This document shows, one piece after another, positions 1 to 9,862 of a DNA stretch of 64,000 bases (positions within the stretch are counted from its first letter, which is position 1; each line of letters starts with the position of its first letter). Location of the stretch: assembly GCF_004310295.1 (NCBI RefSeq), contig NZ_SISB01000010.1, forward strand, positions 1-64,000, read 5' to 3'. Source of the DNA: Pseudomonas sp. BGI-2. Lineage in GTDB: Bacteria; Pseudomonadota; Gammaproteobacteria; Pseudomonadales; Pseudomonadaceae. The notes beneath the pieces are model-generated. The model made no database searches and had not been told where the DNA came from. It worked only from the letters and a program-made list of their open reading frames with translations. The translations under genes were made by a program, and so were the position numbers.

Positions 1-61
1 GTTTAACCAGCTCAGGATCAGGCTTGACTCGTTTGGCTCGCTTGGGTTTTGACTCGGTCAT
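1..61 (-). CDS. N-terminus of an unidentified protein (partial)
   Basis: Only the first 20 codons are inside the window. They read MTESKPKRAKRVKPDPELVK on the minus strand. The ATG occupies 59-61 and has a good ribosome site (AAGGAA) about 4 bases upstream. The peptide is very Lys/Arg-rich, with no signal peptide and no recognisable motif. It is divergent from kdpF and shares the 62-279 intergenic region with it. The product cannot be named from this fragment. Confidence 0.55.
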   Translation of the reverse strand, partial: MTESKPKRAKRVKPDPELVK

Positions 62-144
62 TGGATTTCCTTGGGGTAGGCAGTCTCCTGCCAAATGACC
101 GTTTACACAAAACTAATTACACCCTCGACACACAGCAAAATCGC

Positions 145-160
145 CGCTGTAATTACAGCG
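145..160. promoter_or_regulatory. 16-bp perfect palindrome upstream of kdpF
   Basis: CGCTGTAATTACAGCG is a perfect 8+8 inverted repeat, 120 bp before the kdpF start and 84 bp from the divergent start at 61. The surrounding 100-200 region is AT-richer than the coding DNA and also carries GTTTACAC (101-108) and GTAAACCC (160-167). It looks like a dimer-binding operator. KdpE is the natural candidate from context, but known KdpE sites are T-rich direct-type elements, so a different regulator is equally possible. Confidence 0.4.
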
Positions 161-279
161 TAAACCCACTCTTTACTCTTTCTTTATGCCCAGCCAGCCC
201 CCTCGATCTCGCTCCTTTACAGCCTCCCTGCCGACAATCACTCCACACGCGGCAATACGCCGTAACACGGAGAACTTCC

Positions 280-369
280 ATGAGCGTTCTGGACGGGGTG
301 TCACTGCTACTCGCAGTGGGGCTGTTCATTTATCTGTTGGTTGCGCTGTTGCGCGCGGACCGGAACTAG
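280..369 (+). CDS. kdpF: K+-transporting ATPase subunit KdpF
   Basis: KdpF is a 29-residue single-span membrane peptide, about the usual size for the family, that stabilises the KdpFABC potassium pump. The sequence is MSVLDGVSLLLAV followed by a hydrophobic helix (about residues 8-24) and a basic-acidic tail RADRN. The ATG at 280 has a GGAG-type site (ACGGAGAACTTCC) just upstream. It ends 8 bp before the kdpA ATG, so the two are almost certainly translated from one message. It is the first gene of the kdp operon. Confidence 0.9.
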   Translation: MSVLDGVSLLLAVGLFIYLLVALLRADRN

Positions 370-377
370 GGGCGGCT

Positions 378-2072
378 ATGCACAGTTATGATTATTGGCT
401 GATCCTGGCCTTCTTTGCCTTGGTGCTGATCCCGGCACCGTTCCTCGGGCGGTTCTACTACAAGGTAATGGAAGGTCAGCGCACCTGGCTGACACCGATC
501 CTGGGACCTGTGGAGCGTGGCTGTTATCGGGTGGCCGGCGTTGATCCGCAGGCCGAACAGAGCTGGCAGAAATACACCCTGGCCTTGCTCGCCTTCAACC
601 TTGCGGGCTTCTTGCTGTTGTTCGTGATCCTGTTGTTCCAGGACCACTTGCCACTGAACCCGCAGAACCTGCCGGGTCAAGAGTGGACGCAAGCGTTCAA
701 TACTGCCGTCAGCTTTATGACCAATACCAACTGGCAGTCTTACAGTGGCGAAGCGACCCTGAGCTACCTGAGTCAGATGGTCGGCCTCACCGTGCAGAAC
801 TTTGTCAGCGCCGCCACCGGCCTCGCCGTGTTGGTTGCCCTGTGTCGCGGGATCGGCCGCAAGTCGAGCAAAACCCTCGGCAACTTCTGGGTCGACATGA
901 CCCGCGCCACCCTCTACGGTTTGTTGCCGCTGTGCCTGCTGCTGGCGCTGTATTTGGTCTGGCAGGGCGTACCGCAAACCTTCGCGCAGTACGTGAATGC
1001 CGTGACGATGCAAGGCGTCGATCAGGTGATCCCGCTTGGCCCGGCCGCCAGTCAGATTGCGATCAAGCAACTGGGCACCAACGGCGGTGGTTTCTTCGGC
1101 GTCAACTCGGCGCACCCGTTCGAGAACCCGACGGCGTGGAGCAACCTGTTCGAGATGACTTCGATCATCCTGATCCCGGTCGCCCTGGTTTTCACCTTTG
1201 GCCACTACGTGAAAGACCTGCGTCAGAGCCGCGCGATCATCGCCTGCATGCTGGCGCTGTTCCTGATCGGCGGCGCGACTTCGCTGTGGGCCGAATACCA
1301 ACCGAACCCGACCCTGAACAACATCGCCGTCGAACAGACCGCGCCGCTGGAAGGCAAGGAAGCACGGTTCGGCACCACCGCCACGGTGCTGTGGTCGGTG
1401 ACGACTACCGCGGCGTCCAACGGTTCGGTCAACGGCATGCACGACAGCCTCAACCCGCTGAGCGGCATGGTCGCGCTGGTCAACATGATGGTCGGCGAAG
1501 TGATCTTCGGTGGCGTCGGTGCCGGGCTCTACGGCATGTTGCTCAACGTGTTGATCGCGGTGTTCCTCGCCGGCCTGATGATCGGTCGCACGCCGGAATA
1601 CCTCGGCAAGAAACTGCAGGCCAGGGAAGTCCAGTTGCTGGTGGTGACCTTGCTGGTGATGCCGGTCGGCGTGTTGGTGCTCGGTGCGATTGCTGCGAGC
1701 CTGCCCGGTCCAGTGGCCTCGGTGAGTAACCCCGGCGCCCATGGTTTCAGTCAGTTGCTCTACAACTACACCTCGGCCAGTGCCAACAACGGTTCGGCGT
1801 TCGGCGGCTTCGGTGCCAACACGGCGTTCCACAACCTGATGCTCGGTCTTGGCATGTTGATCGGTCGCTTCGGTTACATCCTCCCGGTACTGGCGTTGGC
1901 CGGCAGCCTGGCGATGAAGAAAACCGCACCGATCGGTCAGAACAGCTTCCCGACGCACGGCCCGCTGTTCGTGACCCTGCTGACCGTGACCATTTTGCTG
2001 GTGGGCGGTTTGACCTTCCTGCCAACGCTGGCTCTGGGTCCTATTGCTGAACATTTGAGTATGGGCTTCTAA
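378..2072 (+). CDS. kdpA: K+-transporting ATPase subunit KdpA
   Basis: KdpA is the channel-like potassium-binding subunit of the KdpFABC P-type ATPase in the inner membrane. The 564-residue product is multi-spanning and has the four pore-loop signatures of the superfamily of K+ transporters: [33 protein letters not shown] and [10 protein letters not shown]. The start was set at the ATG at 378 ([10 protein letters not shown]), eight bases after the kdpF stop. Longer in-frame starts run back through kdpF and are unlikely. kdpB follows after 10 bp. Length matches the family (E. coli KdpA 557). Confidence 0.97.
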   Translation: MHSYDYWLILAFFALVLIPAPFLGRFYYKVMEGQRTWLTPILGPVERGCYRVAGVDPQAEQSWQKYTLALLAFNLAGFLLLFVILLFQDHLPLNPQNLPGQEWTQAFNTAVSFMTNTNWQSYSGEATLSYLSQMVGLTVQNFVSAATGLAVLVALCRGIGRKSSKTLGNFWVDMTRATLYGLLPLCLLLALYLVWQGVPQTFAQYVNAVTMQGVDQVIPLGPAASQIAIKQLGTNGGGFFGVNSAHPFENPTAWSNLFEMTSIILIPVALVFTFGHYVKDLRQSRAIIACMLALFLIGGATSLWAEYQPNPTLNNIAVEQTAPLEGKEARFGTTATVLWSVTTTAASNGSVNGMHDSLNPLSGMVALVNMMVGEVIFGGVGAGLYGMLLNVLIAVFLAGLMIGRTPEYLGKKLQAREVQLLVVTLLVMPVGVLVLGAIAASLPGPVASVSNPGAHGFSQLLYNYTSASANNGSAFGGFGANTAFHNLMLGLGMLIGRFGYILPVLALAGSLAMKKTAPIGQNSFPTHGPLFVTLLTVTILLVGGLTFLPTLALGPIAEHLSMGF

Positions 2073-2082
2073 GGAATCCATC

Positions 2083-4140
2083 ATGAATATGCCTGTAAGC
2101 AAAACCGTCGCCGCCAAGGCGCCGGAACAACCGAAAACCGCGATCTCGGCCCTCTGGCGCCCGGCGCTGGTGCAAGCCTTCGTCAAGCTCGACCCACGGC
2201 AATTGCAGCGTGCGCCGGTGATGCTGGTGGTCGAACTGACCGCCGTCCTGACCACCGTGCTGTGCTTCATTCCCGACAGCGCCGTGCCAACCTTCGTCGC
2301 CGCGCAAATCGCACTGTGGTTGTGGTTCACCGTGCTCTTCGCCAACTTCGCCGAAGCCCTGGCCGAAGGTCGCGGCAAGGCCCGCGCCGACAGCCTCAAG
2401 GCCGGCAGCGAAGGCTTGAGCGCCCGCCGCAAAACCAGCAACGGTACCTTTCAAGTGGTGCCGGCGACCATTCTGCGCAAAGGCGATGTGGTGCGCGTTG
2501 AAGCCGGGGAAATGATCCCCGGTGACGGCGAGGTCATCGAAGGTATCGCCGCCGTCAACGAAGCGGCGATTACCGGTGAATCCGCGCCGGTGATTCGTGA
2601 GTCCGGGGGCGACCGTTCGGCCGTCACCGGCAACACCCGCCTGGTATCCGACTGGCTGCTGGTGCGCATCACCGCCAATCCCGGCGAGTCGACACTGGAC
2701 CGCATGATCGCCCTGGTCGAAGGCGCCAAGCGCCAGAAAACCCCGAACGAGGTCGCGCTCGACATCCTGCTGATCGGCTTGACCCTGATCTTCCTGCTGG
2801 TGGTCGTGACCCTGCAACCGTTCGCCCACTTCGCTAACGGCAGCTTGCCGCTAGTGTTCCTGGTGGCGTTATTGGTCACGCTGATTCCGACCACCATTGG
2901 CGGTTTGCTGTCCGCCATCGGTATCGCCGGGATGGACCGTCTGGTGCGCCTGAACGTCATTGCCAAATCCGGTCGCGCCGTGGAAGCGGCGGGGGACGTT
3001 CACGTCCTGCTGCTGGACAAGACCGGCACCATCACCTTCGGTAACCGTCGCTGCACCGCTGTTTATGCAGCGCCCGGCGTGACCGCGAAGGAGCTTGCTG
3101 AAGGTGCGTTGTTCGCTTCGCTGGCCGATGACACCGCCGAAGGCAAGTCCATCGTCGAATACCTGCGCGGGATGCATCCGCAACCTGAGCCCTCCGCTGA
3201 CCTGTTGACCGCTGTGCCGTTCAGCGCCGAAACCCGTTTGTCCGGTGTCGACTATCAAGGCCGTGTATATCGCAAAGGTGCGGTCGATTCGTTGCTGGCT
3301 TTCGTTGGCCTGAAACGCGCCGATCTGGCCCCGGCCCTGTCCCGGGAAATCGACAAGATCGCCCAGAGCGGCGGCACGCCATTGCTGGTCTGCGCCGAGG
3401 GTAAATTGCTCGGCGCGATCCACCTCAAGGACGTGGTCAAGCCCGGCATCCGCGAGCGTTTCGCCGAGCTGCGCAAACTGGGGATCCGCACGGTCATGGT
3501 GACCGGTGACAACCCGCTGACCGCTGCCGCCATTGCCGCCGAAGCGGGTGTCGATGACGTGCTGGCCGAAGCCACGCCAGAGAAGAAACTGGCGCGCATT
3601 CGTCACGAACAGAACGACGGTCGCCTGGTCGCCATGTGCGGTGACGGCGCCAACGACGCCCCGGCCCTGGCCCAGGCTGACGTCGGCATGGCGATGAACG
3701 ACGGCACGCAAGCGGCTCGCGAGGCGGCGAACATGGTCGACCTCGACAGCGACCCGACCAAGCTGCTGGACGTGGTGCAAATCGGTAAAGAATTGCTGGT
3801 GACCCGTGGTGCGTTGACGACGTTTTCCATCGCCAACGACGTGGCCAAGTACTTCGCCATCCTGCCGGCGTTGTTTGCCTCGATTTACCCGCAATTGGGT
3901 GTGCTGAACGTCATGCACTTGAGCAGTCCGCAGAGCGCGATTCTGTCGGCGATCGTGTTCAACGCCTTGATCATCGTGGTGCTGATTCCGCTGGCGCTGC
4001 GTGGTGTGCGAGTGCAGGCGGCCAGTGCGGCGGCGTTGTTGCGACGCAACCTGCTGATCTACGGATTGGGCGGGATTCTGGTGCCGTTTGTGGGGATCAA
4101 GGCGATCGACATGCTGTTGACCGCGTTGCATCTGGTTTGA
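2083..4140 (+). CDS. kdpB: K+-transporting P-type ATPase subunit KdpB
   Basis: KdpB is the catalytic ATP-hydrolysing subunit of the Kdp pump, 685 residues. Visible motifs are the actuator-domain TGES loop (ITGESAPV), the phosphorylation site DKTGT with Asp312, the [10 protein letters not shown] hinge, and the TGD motif in [11 protein letters not shown]. Hydrophobic segments flank the cytoplasmic domains at the N-terminus, mid-protein and C-terminus. The ATG at 2083 follows an AAGGAA ribosome site. The in-frame ATG two codons on is a possible alternative. It sits 10 bp after kdpA, but a REP element separates it from kdpC, which is unusual for this operon. Confidence 0.97.
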   Translation: MNMPVSKTVAAKAPEQPKTAISALWRPALVQAFVKLDPRQLQRAPVMLVVELTAVLTTVLCFIPDSAVPTFVAAQIALWLWFTVLFANFAEALAEGRGKARADSLKAGSEGLSARRKTSNGTFQVVPATILRKGDVVRVEAGEMIPGDGEVIEGIAAVNEAAITGESAPVIRESGGDRSAVTGNTRLVSDWLLVRITANPGESTLDRMIALVEGAKRQKTPNEVALDILLIGLTLIFLLVVVTLQPFAHFANGSLPLVFLVALLVTLIPTTIGGLLSAIGIAGMDRLVRLNVIAKSGRAVEAAGDVHVLLLDKTGTITFGNRRCTAVYAAPGVTAKELAEGALFASLADDTAEGKSIVEYLRGMHPQPEPSADLLTAVPFSAETRLSGVDYQGRVYRKGAVDSLLAFVGLKRADLAPALSREIDKIAQSGGTPLLVCAEGKLLGAIHLKDVVKPGIRERFAELRKLGIRTVMVTGDNPLTAAAIAAEAGVDDVLAEATPEKKLARIRHEQNDGRLVAMCGDGANDAPALAQADVGMAMNDGTQAAREAANMVDLDSDPTKLLDVVQIGKELLVTRGALTTFSIANDVAKYFAILPALFASIYPQLGVLNVMHLSSPQSAILSAIVFNALIIVVLIPLALRGVRVQAASAAALLRRNLLIYGLGGILVPFVGIKAIDMLLTALHLV

Positions 4141-4163
4141 CGATCTATCGGGTGGCGCAGGCT

Positions 4164-4300
4164 CTGTGGCGAGGGGATTCATCCCCGTTCGACTGCGAAG
4201 CAGTCGCCAACCCAATAAATGCGCTGTATTGGAAGAAATGAGGTCGCAGGTGTTTGGGGCTGCTGCGCAGCCCAACGGGGATAAATCCCCTAGCCACAGG
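4164..4300. repeat. REP-type inverted repeat between kdpB and kdpC
   Basis: Two facing copies of a core reading TGTGGCGAGGGGATT.ATCCCC followed by an imperfect CTGCGAAGCAG or CTGCTGCGCAG hairpin flank a spacer of about 50 bp. The core belongs to a different family from the GTAGGAGCGAGGCTTGCCCGC copies elsewhere in the window. It lies inside the kdp operon, in the 214-bp gap before kdpC. Confidence 0.8.
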
Positions 4301-4354
4301 GTTGGTGGCGGCCTGAATGCATGTGTTTTTTTCACCGAATTCGAGGATTTTGAA

Positions 4355-4900
4355 ATGTCCACAATGATACGTCCGGCCCTGAGCCTGCTTGTGCTGATGA
4401 CCCTGATCACCGGCGTCGCTTACCCCTTGGTCGTCACCGGCGTCGCTCAGGTCGCGTTCCCGGATCAAGCCAATGGCAGCCTGATGCGCGACGCCGACGG
4501 CAAGGTCCGTGGCTCGTCGCTGATTGCCCAGGATTTTGTCGGTGATGCCTGGTTCCACCCACGGCCCTCCGCCGGTGCGTTTGCCACGGTGTCGAGCGGC
4601 GCCAGCAACCTTTCGCCGAGCAACCCGGCGCTCGCGACTCGCGTGATTGACGATGCCAGTAAACTGTTGGTGCCAGGTCAGGGGCCTGTGCCGTTGGCCA
4701 TGCTCACCACCTCCGGCAGCGGCCTCGATCCGCACTTGCCACCGGCCGCGATTGCCTATCAACTGGCGCGTGTTGCGGCGGCGCGTAATCTGCCGGTGGC
4801 GACCCTCCAGCAATTGATGGATGCGCATATCGAGCAGCCATTGGTGGGCCCGCCGGTGGTTAATGTGTTGGCACTGAATGCGGCGTTGGAAAACCTTTAG
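4355..4900 (+). CDS. kdpC: K+-transporting ATPase subunit KdpC
   Basis: KdpC is the single-span periplasmic subunit that assists ATP binding and assembly of the Kdp pump. The 181-residue product has one N-terminal membrane helix (about residues 7-30, [20 protein letters not shown]) and conserved family segments [30 protein letters not shown] and [12 protein letters not shown]. The start at 4355 (MSTMIRP) was chosen because it follows GAGGATTTTGAA and because upstream in-frame codons lie in the REP element. The gap to kdpB is 214 bp against 8-10 bp between the earlier kdp genes. Confidence 0.95.
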   Translation: MSTMIRPALSLLVLMTLITGVAYPLVVTGVAQVAFPDQANGSLMRDADGKVRGSSLIAQDFVGDAWFHPRPSAGAFATVSSGASNLSPSNPALATRVIDDASKLLVPGQGPVPLAMLTTSGSGLDPHLPPAAIAYQLARVAAARNLPVATLQQLMDAHIEQPLVGPPVVNVLALNAALENL

Positions 4901-4910
4901 TTCGGTGGTG

Positions 4911-4997
4911 CTGCCAATCGCTAGCAGGCTAGCTCCCACAGGGGATCTTCAGTGTCCACAAATCTAATGTGGAGCTAGCCTGCTAGCGATGGCGACA
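4911..4997. repeat. REP-type inverted repeat between kdpC and kdpD
   Basis: The arm CGCTAGCAGGCTAGCTCC near 4919 is repeated in inverse orientation as GGAGCTAGCCTGCTAGCG (4971-4988), with a spacer of about 34 bp. It lies between kdpC and the kdpDE sensor genes, where it could form a strong RNA hairpin and separate pump from sensor expression. Confidence 0.8.
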
Positions 4998-5040
4998 GAA
5001 CAATCACCACATCAACATCTGAATAAAGTGAGCTTCAAGC

Positions 5041-7692
5041 ATGAGTGACTCCGGCCGCGCCGACGCGCTGTTAGCAGACCTGCCCCGCGATGGCCGTGGC
5101 CGGCTCAAGGTTTTCCTCGGCGCCGCGCCCGGTGTCGGCAAGACCTACGCCATGCTGCAAGCAGCCCACACCCAATTGCGCCAGGGCGTGAAAGTCATCG
5201 CCGGCGTGGTCGAAACCCACGGCCGCGCCGAAACCGAAGCGCTGCTCGGCGGCTTGCCGCAACAGCCTTTGGTGCGCTCGGAATACCGTGGCGTGATGCT
5301 CGAAGAAATGGACCTCGACGGCCTGCTCGCCGCCCAACCGAAACTGGTGCTGGTGGACGAGCTGGCCCACAGCAACGCCCCCGGCAGCCGCCACGCCAAA
5401 CGCTGGCAAGACATCCAGGAATTACTGTCCGCCGGCATCGACGTGTTCACCACGGTCAACGTCCAGCACCTCGAAAGCCTCAACGATCAAGTGCGCGGAA
5501 TCACCGGCGTGCAGGTTCGCGAAACCCTGCCGGACTGGGTGCTGCAAGAGGCCTACGAACTGCTGCTGATCGACCTGCCGCCCCGCGAACTGCTTGAGCG
5601 TCTGCGCGACGGCAAAGTCTACGTGCCGGAGCAGGCACGGGCGGCCATCGATGCCTTCTTCACCCAGACCAACCTCACCGCCCTGCGCGAACTGGCGATG
5701 CAGACTGCTGCGGCTCAAGTCGACAATGACCTGGCCCAGGGTTATCGGCAGCTCGGTCAAGCGGCACCGGCCGTGCGCGGTCGTTTGCTGGTCGGCGTCG
5801 ATGGCGATGCTCAGGCCGAACGCCTGGTGCGTCACGCCAGCCGCGTTGCCCAGCGGCGGCATCTGCCGTGGAGCCTGGTGCACGTGGACAACGGGAGCGT
5901 GCGCGACGAGCAATCGCGCCTGCGCCTGCAAAGTGCTCAGCAACTGGCGGAGCGCCTCGGCGGCGAAGTGGTTTTATTGCGCGCTGGCGAAGTCGCCAAG
6001 ACGCTGATCCAGCACGCCGCCGAGCGCCGCGCCAGTCTGGTATTGGTCGGTCAGTCCCGGCAGCGATGGCATCGTCGACTATTCGGCGGTGGTCTGGCGT
6101 CTCGCCTGCTGCGCAATGCGCGCGGGCTGGAAATCAACGTCCTCGACAGCGATCACGAACAGCACCAGCCACGACAGCGATCAACGCAGTCGCTGGTGTG
6201 GTTCGATTACGCGCTGGCCCTGGTGGCTACGGTTTTGGCCAGTGCTTTGGCCTGGGCAGTGGCGAGCGTTTTGCCGCTGCCGAATATCTCGCTGGTGTTC
6301 CTCGCCGCCGTGTTGCTGGTGGCGGTGCGCAGCAGCCTAGGCCCGGCGCTGGCCTGTGCGGCGCTGTCGTTTCTGACTTATGACTTTCTGTTCATCCCAC
6401 CGACCTTCTCCTTCCGCATCCAGCGCGAAGAAGATGTGTTGACCTTGCTGTTCTTCCTGCTGATGGCCGCCCTCACCGGTAACCTCGCGGCGCGGCAACG
6501 GCGGCAATTGCAGGCATTGCGCGACACCCAGGAAGAGACCACCGAACTGCTCGACCTGTCGCGCAAACTCACCGCCGCCACTGACCGCCAGGCCGTGGTC
6601 AGCGCCGCAGCCCAGCATCTCAATGGTTGGAGCGATCTGCAATTGTGCCTGCTCAACCACGACGGCCAGGGTGGCTGGAAAGTCGAGGCCGGTGGCCCGC
6701 TGGAGTTTTCCGAAGCCGAGCGAGCCGCCGCCGATTGGGCCTGGCAACACGATCAACCGGCAGGCGCGGGCACTGGCACGCTGCCGTTCGGGCGCTGGTG
6801 GTGGTGGCCGCTTTCAGTAGAAGACGGACCATTGGCGCTGCTCGGTGTGTGTGCTAAAGAAGGCCAGACCTTGAGCGGCCAGCGTCGGCGTTTGTTGACG
6901 GCATTGAGTCAGCCGCTGGCTCAAGCATTGGCGCGTGCGCAACTGGCCGAAGACCTCGAAGCGGCGCGCCTGCATGGCGAAACCGAGCAGTTGCGCAGTG
7001 CCTTGCTGGCGTCCGTGTCCCACGATTTACGCACGCCGCTGACCGCCATGCGCGGCAGCATCGACAGCCTGCTGGCCCTCGGTGAAGCCATCCCGCTGGA
7101 GGATCGCCTTGAACTGCTCGAAGGCACCCGCGATGAGGCCGAGCGCCTCGACCGCTACATACAAAACCTGCTGGACATGACGCGCCTCGGTCACGGCGCT
7201 TTGAAGCTGGCGCGGGATTGGGTGTCGCCGGCCGACATCGTCGGCAGTTCACTCAACCGCCTGCGCGCGGTACTGGCGCCGTTGCAAGTCAGCACCGAAG
7301 TGCCGCCCGAATTACCGCTGCTGTACGTGCATGCCGCGCTGATCGAGCAGGCACTGGTCAACGTGCTGGAAAACGCCGCGCGTTTTTCGCCGCCTCACGG
7401 TCGTCTACAATTACGCGCCGGAGCCGATGACCGTGAGCTGTTTTTCTCGGTGTGCGATGAGGGACCAGGGATTCCGGAGGAGGAGCGGGCGAAGATTTTC
7501 GACATGTTCTATACCGCCGCGCGCGGTGATCGGGGCGGGCAGGGCACTGGGCTGGGACTGGCGATTTGTCAGGGCATGGTCGGCGCGCATGGCGGTCGGA
7601 TCAGCGTCGCAGACGGCATTGAAGGGCGCGGCACCTGCATCACGTTGCACTTGCCCTTGCAGGAGCAACCAGACATTGAAAATGAGAGCTGA
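5041..7692 (+). CDS. kdpD: Osmosensitive K+ channel sensor histidine kinase KdpD
   Basis: KdpD is the inner-membrane sensor kinase that controls kdp expression with KdpE, sensing low K+ or turgor. The 883-residue protein has the expected order: an N-terminal KdpD domain with Walker A GAAPGVGKTYAM and LVDELAHSN, a universal-stress-like domain (about 250-370), a four-helix DUF4118 membrane region (about 385-480), a linker or GAF-like region, a HisKA domain with phospho-accepting His661 in SVSHDLRTPLTAM, and an ATPase domain with NVLENAARFSP, DEGPGIP and GTGLGLAI. Length matches E. coli KdpD (894). It is separated from kdpC by a REP and followed by kdpE. Confidence 0.97.
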   Translation: MSDSGRADALLADLPRDGRGRLKVFLGAAPGVGKTYAMLQAAHTQLRQGVKVIAGVVETHGRAETEALLGGLPQQPLVRSEYRGVMLEEMDLDGLLAAQPKLVLVDELAHSNAPGSRHAKRWQDIQELLSAGIDVFTTVNVQHLESLNDQVRGITGVQVRETLPDWVLQEAYELLLIDLPPRELLERLRDGKVYVPEQARAAIDAFFTQTNLTALRELAMQTAAAQVDNDLAQGYRQLGQAAPAVRGRLLVGVDGDAQAERLVRHASRVAQRRHLPWSLVHVDNGSVRDEQSRLRLQSAQQLAERLGGEVVLLRAGEVAKTLIQHAAERRASLVLVGQSRQRWHRRLFGGGLASRLLRNARGLEINVLDSDHEQHQPRQRSTQSLVWFDYALALVATVLASALAWAVASVLPLPNISLVFLAAVLLVAVRSSLGPALACAALSFLTYDFLFIPPTFSFRIQREEDVLTLLFFLLMAALTGNLAARQRRQLQALRDTQEETTELLDLSRKLTAATDRQAVVSAAAQHLNGWSDLQLCLLNHDGQGGWKVEAGGPLEFSEAERAAADWAWQHDQPAGAGTGTLPFGRWWWWPLSVEDGPLALLGVCAKEGQTLSGQRRRLLTALSQPLAQALARAQLAEDLEAARLHGETEQLRSALLASVSHDLRTPLTAMRGSIDSLLALGEAIPLEDRLELLEGTRDEAERLDRYIQNLLDMTRLGHGALKLARDWVSPADIVGSSLNRLRAVLAPLQVSTEVPPELPLLYVHAALIEQALVNVLENAARFSPPHGRLQLRAGADDRELFFSVCDEGPGIPEEERAKIFDMFYTAARGDRGGQGTGLGLAICQGMVGAHGGRISVADGIEGRGTCITLHLPLQEQPDIENES

Positions 7693-7754
7693 AAGTGAGC
7701 GTTGAACGTGAAGCCTGATACCCTTTGGACATCTCCATGCCGCGACCGGAAACC

Positions 7755-8453
7755 ATGAGCCAGACCTCGACCATTTTGGTCATCGACGACGAACCGCAGA
7801 TTCGCAAGTTCCTGCGCATCAGCCTCGCCTCCCAAGGCTACAAAGTGCTGGAGGCCGGCACCGGCAACGAAGGCCTGGCCCAGGCGGCGTTGAACAAACC
7901 CGACTTGCTGGTGCTTGACCTCGGCCTGCCGGACATGGACGGCCAGCAAGTGCTGCGCGAGTTTCGCGAGTGGTCGACGGTGCCGGTGCTGGTGCTCTCG
8001 GTGCGTGCCAGCGAAGGCCAGAAGGTTGAAGCGCTCGATGGCGGTGCCAACGACTACGTGACCAAGCCGTTCGGCATTCAGGAGTTCCTTGCCCGGGTGC
8101 GGGCCTTGTTGCGACAGGCGCCGGTTGGCGAAGCTCAACAAGCGGCGCTGACATTTGGCCCGTTGACCGTGGATCTGGCCTATCGCCGGGTGCTGCTCGA
8201 AGGCACCGAAGTCGCGTTGACTCGCAAGGAGTATGCGGTGCTGGCGCAACTGGCGCGGCATCCCGGGCGGGTGATCACGCAGCAGCAGTTGCTGAAAGAT
8301 ATTTGGGGGCCGACGCATACCGAGGACAGTCATTATCTGCGAATTGTGGTGGGGCATTTGCGGCAGAAGCTGGCGGATGATCCGACTCAGCCTCGGTTTA
8401 TTGTCACCGAGGCTGGGGTAGGGTATCGGTTGTTGAGTGAGGTTAGTCTCTAG
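7755..8453 (+). CDS. kdpE: Response regulator KdpE
   Basis: KdpE is the OmpR-type transcription activator of the kdp operon. The 232-residue protein has a receiver domain with acidic pocket DDE (11-13), phospho-acceptor Asp55 in LVLDLGLPDMDG, and Lys in TKPFG. A winged-helix C-terminus follows (LTRKEYAVLAQL, HYLRIVVGHLRQKL). The start at 7755 (MSQTSTILVIDDE) matches the family N-terminus. In-frame ATGs at 7725 and 7737 would add 10 or 6 residues and cannot be excluded. It lies 62 bp after kdpD. Confidence 0.95.
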   Translation: MSQTSTILVIDDEPQIRKFLRISLASQGYKVLEAGTGNEGLAQAALNKPDLLVLDLGLPDMDGQQVLREFREWSTVPVLVLSVRASEGQKVEALDGGANDYVTKPFGIQEFLARVRALLRQAPVGEAQQAALTFGPLTVDLAYRRVLLEGTEVALTRKEYAVLAQLARHPGRVITQQQLLKDIWGPTHTEDSHYLRIVVGHLRQKLADDPTQPRFIVTEAGVGYRLLSEVSL

Positions 8454-8474
8454 GCCTTTGTTGTCCGGCCTATG

Positions 8475-8569
8475 TCTTCGCGGGCAAGCCTCGCTCCTAC
8501 AGGATTTGAGTCGTTCGCAGGCTTTGTGAGCGACTCAAATCCTGTAGGAGCGAGGCTTGCCCGCGAAGA
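8475..8569. repeat. REP inverted repeat after kdpE
   Basis: The arms at 8475-8513 and 8531-8569 are perfect 39-bp inverted copies, starting TCTTCGCGGGCAAGCC and enclosing a 17-bp loop. This is one of the longest perfect palindromes in the window. It lies between the convergent kdpE and patatin genes and probably helps end or stabilise both messages. Confidence 0.88.
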
Positions 8570-8593
8570 GGCCCTCAGATTCACTCGAGAACT

Positions 8594-9640
8594 TCAGGAA
8601 TCCCGCTCGCTCTCATACCGATCCAGCGTATCCCGCGCAATCTCCCGCCCCAGCGCGATCAACTCCGGCGCCTTGTAAAACTCGAAAAACCGGCACACCC
8701 GTTTCGGCACGTTGATCAGGATATCCGGCGGATACCCGGCGATCTTGTACTGCGCCAATGACGTCTGCATCACCTCGAAACTCTGGTTGATCAGGTCCAG
8801 CAAAGACGCCGGCCCCACGTTGTCGATGATGAAAGAACCGGTGGCGGACTTCGGCGCGCCTTCGCGTTCGCGTTCGGGGGCGGCCGCCGGTTGCTGGGCT
8901 TCGGGTTCGGCGGATTCGATCCAGGGGTTGATGTCGGCCGCTTCCGCCATCAACGCTTCCTTCTCCAACAGCAGCAATTGCTCCGCCTGCTTGCGCCGGA
9001 ACGGCATTTTTGAACCCAGCGAGTTGATCAGGCTGTCGAACCGGGTCTTGAACGCCGCCGGACGCTGAATCACCGGCAGTTGATAATGGCGCTGGTTGGT
9101 GGAGTTGAGGTTGACCGCGATGATCAGGTCGCAGTGACTCGATACCACGGGCACGATCGGTAAAGGGTTGAGGATGCCGCCGTCCACCAGCATGCGATTG
9201 CCCTGCATCACTGGCGTGAACAGGCTGGGAATCGCTGCCGAGGCCCGCATGGCCTGGTGCAGGCAGCCTTCCTGGAACCAGATTTCCTGCTGGTTGGTCA
9301 GGTCGGTGGCCACCGCCGTGTAAGGGATGCGCAGGTCTTCGATGTTGATCTCGCCGACGATCTTGCGGATCTGTCCGAACACCTTCTCTCCGCGAATCGC
9401 GCCCAGGCGAAAACTGACGTCCACCAGACGCAAGACGTCGAGGTAGTCCAGGCTTTCGATCCAGTCCCGATAATCGTCGAGTTTGCCGGCGGCGTAGATC
9501 CCGCCGACCACGGCGCCCATCGAGCATCCCGCGATGCAGGCGATGTCGTAGCCGCGACGTTCGATTTCTTCAATGACACCGATATGGGCATAACCCCGGG
9601 CTCCACCCGAGCCCAACACCAGCGCGACACGCTTTTTCAT
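8594..9640 (-). CDS. Patatin-like phospholipase family protein (RssA-like)
   Basis: This is a predicted serine acyl hydrolase of the patatin family, 348 residues. It has the oxyanion loop GSGGARGYAHIG at the N-terminus, the nucleophile elbow GCSMG and the DGG motif of the Ser-Asp dyad (LVDGGILNPLP). The first 200 residues look like E. coli RssA. The C-terminal half adds about 130 residues, including a Pro/Glu/Ala-rich segment and FEFYKAPELIALG. The start is the ATG at 9640 (MKKRVALVLGSGG), preceded by GAGGGCG. No signal peptide is seen, so a cytoplasmic or membrane-associated location is likely. The substrate is unknown. Confidence 0.88.
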   Translation of the reverse strand: MKKRVALVLGSGGARGYAHIGVIEEIERRGYDIACIAGCSMGAVVGGIYAAGKLDDYRDWIESLDYLDVLRLVDVSFRLGAIRGEKVFGQIRKIVGEINIEDLRIPYTAVATDLTNQQEIWFQEGCLHQAMRASAAIPSLFTPVMQGNRMLVDGGILNPLPIVPVVSSHCDLIIAVNLNSTNQRHYQLPVIQRPAAFKTRFDSLINSLGSKMPFRRKQAEQLLLLEKEALMAEAADINPWIESAEPEAQQPAAAPEREREGAPKSATGSFIIDNVGPASLLDLINQSFEVMQTSLAQYKIAGYPPDILINVPKRVCRFFEFYKAPELIALGREIARDTLDRYESERDS

Positions 9641-9862
9641 GAATCGCCCTCGTCTGACAAGGTTCAACAATGCACCCATCAAGGGGCGCGCTTCAATCGC
9701 CAAGGTCGCTCGGCGGGCCGAGAGCGTCGTTTTTTCGACACTCCATGGCGGACATGGGTATTCTCGTGAGCGCTTGAAGTTTGCGCGGTGGGGCCAAGGC
9801 ACTTTTCACGTGCCAGACCGTCTTACCTGCAGGACTGTTTACCTATTTTTGAGGTGTGATTG

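Noticed and set aside
49-369. 106-codon frame extending kdpF upstream
   Set aside because: It would run through the divergent promoter region and the palindrome; KdpF is normally about 29 residues.
366-2441. 691-codon open frame on the minus strand across kdpA and kdpB
   Set aside because: It is antisense to two certain genes, has Gln/His/Arg-rich low-complexity composition typical of the complementary strand of high-GC genes, and shows no motif.
4164-4300. Insertion sequence between kdpB and kdpC
   Set aside because: No transposase frame and no target duplication; the DNA is a short REP pair only.
2869-4410. 513-codon open frame antisense to kdpB
   Set aside because: Shadow of a P-type ATPase with all motifs on the plus strand.
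8475-8569. REP palindromes considered as CRISPR repeats
   Set aside because: Copies are facing inverted pairs at single loci, not regularly spaced direct repeats, and no cas genes are present.
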